NCBI RefSeq assembly: GCF_003326475.1
Contig: NZ_JPWA01000021.1
Location: forward strand, 21,155-85,154
Source of the DNA: Thalassospira xianhensis MCCC 1A02616
GTDB taxonomy: Bacteria; Pseudomonadota; Alphaproteobacteria; Rhodospirillales; Thalassospiraceae
Direction: 5' to 3'
DNA length: 64,000 nt
The notes under the pieces are model-generated. The model was not told the DNA's origin, made no database searches, and saw only the letters and a list, made by a program, of their open reading frames with translations. How positions within the stretch are numbered: the first letter of the stretch is position 1; each line of letters begins with the position of its first letter. The position numbers and the translations under genes are program-made. Below are positions 59,906 through 64,000 of this stretch, piece by piece.

Positions 59906-60874
59906 ATGAAAACGATTACAAAGTTTCTCGGGGCGGCCTGCGTTGTGGGTCTTGGTCTTGCATCGACCTTGGCATCGACCACGGCACTGGCACAGGAAAA
60001 GGTAAAGATCGGGGTTTCGATCCCGGCGGCGACCCATGGCTGGGCCGGTGGTCTGAACTACCACGCGGAACAGGCCGAAAAGCGCCTTGAGGCGACCTAT
60101 CCGAACCTTGATATCATCGTTGTTACCGCCAATGGTGCGGGTGAACAGGCCAACGATCTTGAAGATCTGGTATCGGTTCAGAATATCGATGCACTGGTGG
60201 TTCTGCCGTTTGAATCCGATCCGCTGACCGTGCCGGTCCAGCAGGTCAAGGAAGCGGGCAAGTTTGTGACCGTGGTTGACCGTGGTCTTTCCCTGCCGGG
60301 GATCGAGGATGTTTATGTTGCGGGTAACAACCCGGAACTCGGCCGTGTATCGGGCGAATACATCAAGGAGCGTCTGGATGGCAAAGGCAAGATCGTCATC
60401 CTGCGTGGCATCCCGACCGTGATTGACGAAGAACGCGTCGAAGGTTTCATGACGGCAATCGAAGGATCGGATATCGAGGTCCTTGATATGAAGCACGCCA
60501 ACTGGAACCGTGATGACGGGTATGAAGTCATGCAGGATTTCCTGTCGCGCTTCCCGGAAATCGATGCTGTCTGGGCGCAGGATGATGACATCGCGCTTGG
60601 CGTGATCGAAGCCGTCAAGCAGGCAGACCGGACCGATGAACTGTTCATCGTTGGCGGGGCTGGCATGAAGGACATCATCAAGCGCGTGATGGATGGCGAT
60701 GAACTGACCCCGATTGACGTTCTGTATCCGCCATCGATGATCGCAACCGCGATGGATATCACCGCGATGAAGTTCGTTTCCAATGCGGCGGTCGAAGGCC
60801 GTTACATTCTGGGGGCGACCGTCGTGACCCAGGAAAATGCCGAGAACTTCTATTTCCCGGATAGCCCGTTCTGA
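59906..60874 (+). CDS. Sugar ABC transporter periplasmic binding protein
   Basis: A 322-residue Peripla_BP_4-type protein with a signal peptide ending ALAQE (about residue 30). The mature start VKIGVSIPAATHGWAGGLNYHAEQAEKRLEATYPN and VQNIDALVVLPFESDPLTVPVQQ match ribose/galactose/inositol binders. AGGAGG precedes the ATG. Binding-pocket residues cannot be assigned to a particular sugar from inspection. Confidence 0.93.
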   Translation: MKTITKFLGAACVVGLGLASTLASTTALAQEKVKIGVSIPAATHGWAGGLNYHAEQAEKRLEATYPNLDIIVVTANGAGEQANDLEDLVSVQNIDALVVLPFESDPLTVPVQQVKEAGKFVTVVDRGLSLPGIEDVYVAGNNPELGRVSGEYIKERLDGKGKIVILRGIPTVIDEERVEGFMTAIEGSDIEVLDMKHANWNRDDGYEVMQDFLSRFPEIDAVWAQDDDIALGVIEAVKQADRTDELFIVGGAGMKDIIKRVMDGDELTPIDVLYPPSMIATAMDITAMKFVSNAAVEGRYILGATVVTQENAENFYFPDSPF

Positions 60875-60928
60875 TCCGGCTGTTCTGATGCGAATTGGCG
60901 TTGTTGAATAAACGCGAGCAAGCAGAAG

Positions 60929-60964
60929 GAACCCCGCCCTGTCACGACAGGCCGGGCGGGGTTC
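60929..60964 (+). promoter_or_regulatory. Intercistronic hairpin after the sugar binding-protein gene
   Basis: GAACCCCGCCC (60929-60939) pairs perfectly with GGGCGGGGTTC (60954-60964). The loop contains a competing smaller stem, CCTGTC-AC-GACAGG. No T run follows, so it probably stabilises the upstream message instead of ending transcription. Confidence 0.6.
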
Positions 60965-61031
60965 GAATTTCACATCACTTTCGTCACCAGATGACATCCG
61001 GGCCACCCGGAAAAAACCACACGAGGTCAGT

Positions 61032-62087
61032 ATGAAAACGCTTAAGGGACCGGCGATTTTCCTTGCCCAGTTTGCCGGGGACGAGGCCCCGTTTGACAGC
61101 CTTTCCAATATCGGACGCTGGGCGGCGTCGCTTGGCTATAAGGGGGTGCAGATCCCGAGCTGGGACAAGCGCCTGTTCGATGTCGAAAAGGCTGCCCAAA
61201 GCAAGGATTACTGTGACGAGGCCAAGGGTATTCTGGCCGAGCATGGTGTCGAGATCACCGAGCTTTCGACCCATTTGCAGGGGCAGCTTGTGGCGGTGCA
61301 TCCGGCCTATGACGAGATGTTTGATGGTTTTGCCGCCCCCGAAGTGCGCGGCAACCCGAAGGCGCGCCAGGAATGGGCGGTCAATCAGGTCAAGGCCGCG
61401 ATCAAGGCATCACGCCATCTGGGTATTGGCGATCATGCGACATTTTCAGGTGCCCTTGCCTGGCCCTATGTCTATCCTTGGCCGCAACGCCCGGCGGGCC
61501 TGATTGAAACCGCGTTTGATGAACTGGCGAAACGCTGGTTGCCGATCCTTGATGTGGCCGAGGAAAATGGCGTCAATGTCTGTTATGAAATCCATCCGGG
61601 TGAAGACCTGTTTGATGGCGTAACATTCGAGATGTTCCTTGAACGGGTCAAGAACCACGCGCGGTGCAACATCCTTTATGATCCGAGCCACTTTGTTTTG
61701 CAGCAATTGGACTACCTTGATTTCATCGATATCTATGCCGACCGGATCAAGATGTTCCATGTCAAGGATGCCGAATTTAATCCGACCGGGCGACAGGGCG
61801 TTTATTCCGGTTATCAGGGCTGGGTCGGGCGTGCGGGGCGGTTCCGGTCGCTTGGCGACGGGCAGGTCGATTTTGGCGCGATCTTTTCGAAGCTTGCGGC
61901 GATTGATTTTGATGGCTGGGCCGTGCTGGAATGGGAATGCGCGCTTAAACATCCCGAAGACGGCGCGCGCGAAGGGGCCGATTTCATTCGCAACCACATT
62001 ATCCGCGTGACCGAAAAGGCGTTTGACGATTTCGCCGATGGCGGTACGGACGAGGCAACCAATCGGCGCCTGCTGGGGCTTGATTAA
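61032..62087 (+). CDS. Sugar phosphate isomerase/epimerase-like TIM-barrel protein
   Basis: A 351-residue xylose-isomerase-like TIM barrel. Visible metal-site candidates are CYEIHPGEDLFDG, NILYDPSHFVLQQLDYLDFI, KMFHVKDAEF and the late WAVLEWEC. These give the Glu/Asp/His set of the family. GAGG lies upstream of the ATG. It follows the binding-protein gene by 157 bases and precedes a Gfo/Idh/MocA oxidoreductase. This is the pairing used for oxidation-isomerisation of inositols or keto-glycosides, so those are candidate substrates (inference). Confidence 0.9.
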   Translation: MKTLKGPAIFLAQFAGDEAPFDSLSNIGRWAASLGYKGVQIPSWDKRLFDVEKAAQSKDYCDEAKGILAEHGVEITELSTHLQGQLVAVHPAYDEMFDGFAAPEVRGNPKARQEWAVNQVKAAIKASRHLGIGDHATFSGALAWPYVYPWPQRPAGLIETAFDELAKRWLPILDVAEENGVNVCYEIHPGEDLFDGVTFEMFLERVKNHARCNILYDPSHFVLQQLDYLDFIDIYADRIKMFHVKDAEFNPTGRQGVYSGYQGWVGRAGRFRSLGDGQVDFGAIFSKLAAIDFDGWAVLEWECALKHPEDGAREGADFIRNHIIRVTEKAFDDFADGGTDEATNRRLLGLD

Positions 62088-62123
62088 GTCGGCGGTTAAA
62101 AACCATTCAGGACGGAGATTGAC

Positions 62124-63287
62124 ATGACTGAGACGAAAAATCCGGCGCGGCGCATCCGCCTTGGCATGGTTGGCGGCGGACAGGGGGCGTTTATCGGCGC
62201 GGTGCATCGCATTGCCGCCCGCCTTGATGATCGCTACGAACTGGTTGCGGGGGCGTTGTCGTCCAAACCCGATATTGCACGCGCATCGGCGGCGGAACTG
62301 TTTATTGCACCCGACCGGTCCTATGACAGTTTTGCCGACATGGCCAAACAGGAAGCCGCCCGCGAGGATGGCATTGATGCCTGCGCGATTGTCACGCCAA
62401 ACCACCTGCATTTCCCGGCAGCCATGGCGATGCTGGATGCCGGTATTCATGTGATTTGTGACAAGCCGCTTTGCCTGAATGTTGAAGAGGCCGAATTGCT
62501 GGCGGCCAAGGTGCGTGAAACCGGGCTGCTGTTTGCATTGACGCATAATTACACCGCCTATCCGATGGTGCGCGAAGCCCGCCAGATGGTGCGTGATGGC
62601 AAGCTTGGCGATATCCGTCTGGTGCAGGTTGAATATCCGCAAGGCTGGATGGCGACCCGTGTCGAGGATACCGACAACAAGCAGGCCCATTGGCGGGCCG
62701 ATCCGGCCAAGGCCGGGATGGGTGGGGCCCTGGGCGATATCGGAACGCATGCCCATAACCTTGCCGATTTTGTCACCGGGCTTGAGATTTCGGAGCTGTG
62801 CGCGGATATCGATGCCATCGTGCCGGGCCGCAAGCTTGACGACAACGTCCAGATCCTGCTGCGTTACGATAATGGTGCGCGCGGGATGCTATGGGCAAGC
62901 CAGGTGGCGATTGGTCATGAAAATGGGTTACGGCTTCGGGTGTATGGCGACAAGGGCGGCATTGAATGGGCGCAGGAACATCCCAACCATCTGCATTTCC
63001 GCCCGCTTGATGGTCGCCCGGAACTGATGACCCGCGGCGGGGCGGGGATCGGATCGGCCGGATTGCGCGGGGTCCGCGTACCGCCGGGCCACCCCGAAGG
63101 CTATCTTGAAGGTTTTGCCAATCTTTACACCGATTTCGCCGATCAGCTGATCGCGCGGATTACCAATGGCAAGGCCGATCCGGCATCGATGCTGATCCCG
63201 GGGATCAATGAAGGCGTCAAAGGCATGAAATTTGTCGAGGCAGTGGTCCGTTCCAGCCAGCGTGGCGCTGTGTGGGTCAGCTTTTAG
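62124..63287 (+). CDS. Gfo/Idh/MocA-family oxidoreductase
   Basis: A 387-residue NAD(P)-dependent sugar dehydrogenase. The Rossmann fold starts [20 protein letters not shown] (about residues 12-31). The active-site motif is DKPLCLN, with Asp in place of the common Glu of EKP. Then [20 protein letters not shown] carries the usual His/Asp region (about 197-215). GGAG precedes the ATG. Together with the TIM-barrel protein it probably oxidises the imported sugar or polyol. Confidence 0.93.
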   Translation: MTETKNPARRIRLGMVGGGQGAFIGAVHRIAARLDDRYELVAGALSSKPDIARASAAELFIAPDRSYDSFADMAKQEAAREDGIDACAIVTPNHLHFPAAMAMLDAGIHVICDKPLCLNVEEAELLAAKVRETGLLFALTHNYTAYPMVREARQMVRDGKLGDIRLVQVEYPQGWMATRVEDTDNKQAHWRADPAKAGMGGALGDIGTHAHNLADFVTGLEISELCADIDAIVPGRKLDDNVQILLRYDNGARGMLWASQVAIGHENGLRLRVYGDKGGIEWAQEHPNHLHFRPLDGRPELMTRGGAGIGSAGLRGVRVPPGHPEGYLEGFANLYTDFADQLIARITNGKADPASMLIPGINEGVKGMKFVEAVVRSSQRGAVWVSF

Positions 63288-63334
63288 GTTCCGGAAACGG
63301 GACCACCACGCAAATTGGAACATCTGGGGAGAAA

Positions 63335-63371
63335 CAGGCGGCGATCCTTGTGATCGACCGCCTGCTTTTTT
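63335..63371 (+). terminator. Rho-independent terminator after the oxidoreductase gene
   Basis: CAGGCGG-CGATC pairs with GATCGA-CCGCCTG (one bulge) and six T follow at 63366-63371. It is about 50 bases past the oxidoreductase stop and ends the sugar operon. Confidence 0.8.
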
Positions 63372-63558
63372 ATGGCCGGGTGCCGTTACGGAAAGGGGGC
63401 GTCCGGGGATTTTGCGATGACGGGCAAAGCGGTCTGGTATTCCATCTGGTGGAAAAGTCACCCTGTTGGGTTGATATGCTATTGTTCTATCTGCCGCGAA
63501 AGTGTTTCAATGCGGTATAAAGAAAACTGCAATCCATGCAGGAAACAGGGAGTAGACG

Positions 63559-64000
63559 ATGGCGGAGAAGCCTGTGCTACTGATCACCCGGCGCCTGACC
63601 GATGCGGTCCAGGCGCGTGCGGCGCGTGATTATCAGGTCATTCTGAACGACGCGGATCACGTCTTTTCGCGTGATGAGCTGATTGCGCGCTGTCAGGATG
63701 TTGACGCGGTTCTTCCCTGCCATTCCGAACATTTCAGTGCCGATGTCATTGCCGATCTTGGTGATCGGTTGCGGATCATTGCCAATCATTCGGTCGGTGT
63801 TGACCATGTTGATCTGGAGGCCGCAAAGAAGGCCGGGATCACGGTCACCAATACGCCCGATGTGCTTTCCGATGCGACGGCCGAGATCGCGATGCTGTGC
63901 ATGCTGGGTGCGGCCCGGCGTGGTGCGGAAGGCGATGCGATGGTGCGGGCCGGGAAATGGGATTTCTGGTCGCCGGCCTTCATGGTCGGGCGGCAGGTGA
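63559..64000 (+). CDS. D-2-hydroxyacid dehydrogenase, 3' end missing (glyoxylate reductase-like)
   Basis: The frame starts at the ATG at 63559, with AGGGAG 6 bases upstream, and runs open off the right edge (147 residues seen). It reads MAEKPVLLITRRLTDAVQA, then LRIIANHSVGVDHVDLEAAKKAGITVTNTPDVLSDATAEIAMLCMLGAARR. This is the catalytic domain of the family, with the conserved GVDHVD and NTP..L. The NAD-binding domain and the catalytic His lie beyond the window. It follows the sugar operon's terminator, so it has its own promoter or is regulated in parallel. Confidence 0.92.
   Translation, partial: MAEKPVLLITRRLTDAVQARAARDYQVILNDADHVFSRDELIARCQDVDAVLPCHSEHFSADVIADLGDRLRIIANHSVGVDHVDLEAAKKAGITVTNTPDVLSDATAEIAMLCMLGAARRGAEGDAMVRAGKWDFWSPAFMVGRQV

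Noticed and set aside
59879..61108. 409-codon minus-strand open frame opposite the sugar binding protein
   Set aside because: Antisense shadow of a gene with clear family motifs and ribosome site.
1..64000. CRISPR arrays, tRNA/rRNA genes, prophage, insertion sequences
   Set aside because: No regularly spaced repeats, cloverleaf-like genes, integrase or transposase genes were seen on either strand.

Overview
The window looks like chromosomal DNA of a marine or soil alphaproteobacterium, most likely a Rhodospirillales member such as Thalassospira. This is judged from moderate-to-high G+C, codon style, the density of ABC/TRAP uptake systems and LacI/GntR/Lrp/MarR/IclR regulators, a DUF1127 protein, and the carboxynorspermidine-type polyamine genes; it was not tested by any search. 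No rRNA, tRNA, CRISPR array, prophage or insertion sequence was seen. Both ends cut genes: a TonB-dependent receptor at the left and a D-2-hydroxyacid dehydrogenase at the right.

Layout. (1) 1-4015: siderophore uptake set (TonB receptor, MFS, periplasmic binding protein). (2) 4067-11605, minus: LacI-controlled purine-nucleoside operon with a polyamine-type ABC transporter, nucleoside hydrolase and adenine deaminase. (3) 11854-20925: a nitrogen-compound locus with a gamma-glutamyltransferase-fold hydrolase, GntR/FCD regulator, NTF2-fold protein, branched-chain-amino-acid-type ABC transporter whose second permease and both ATPases are one polypeptide, and a cytosine-deaminase-like amidohydrolase. 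The same palindrome, ATTGCATGCAAT, sits in both divergent promoter regions. (4) 20937-27286, minus: an IorAB-type periplasmic molybdenum hydroxylase, its cofactor helpers XdhC and MocA, and a two-component system. (5) 27393-37791: a solute-symporter/histidine-kinase fusion with a small membrane protein and a receiver-only regulator, then a ScfR/RamB-type regulator divergent from a complete HAAT-family ABC operon. (6) 38010-49281: phosphopantetheinyl transferase, then tyrosine/homogentisate catabolism (hppD; hmgA, fumarylacetoacetate hydrolase, maleylacetoacetate isomerase), interrupted by a repeat-rich non-coding block and a TRAP transporter with an IclR regulator. (7) 49278-53842: iron alcohol dehydrogenase, DUF1127 protein, Lrp regulator and the two carboxy(nor)spermidine genes. 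(8) 54364-56050: NTF2-fold protein, TetR regulator and VOC protein. (9) 56064-end: LacI-controlled sugar ABC operon with TIM-barrel isomerase, Gfo/Idh/MocA oxidoreductase and 2-hydroxyacid dehydrogenase.

How the genes work together. Most blocks are self-contained catabolic modules: a local regulator, an operator-like dyad in a divergent promoter, a high-affinity importer and a few enzymes. The tyrosine module is the only one whose whole chemistry is certain (4-hydroxyphenylpyruvate to fumarate plus acetoacetate). The purine module is chemically coherent (nucleoside to base plus ribose, adenine to hypoxanthine). The GntR module, the molybdenum hydroxylase module and the final sugar module have clear architecture but no assignable substrate, and are the best places to look for undescribed pathways.
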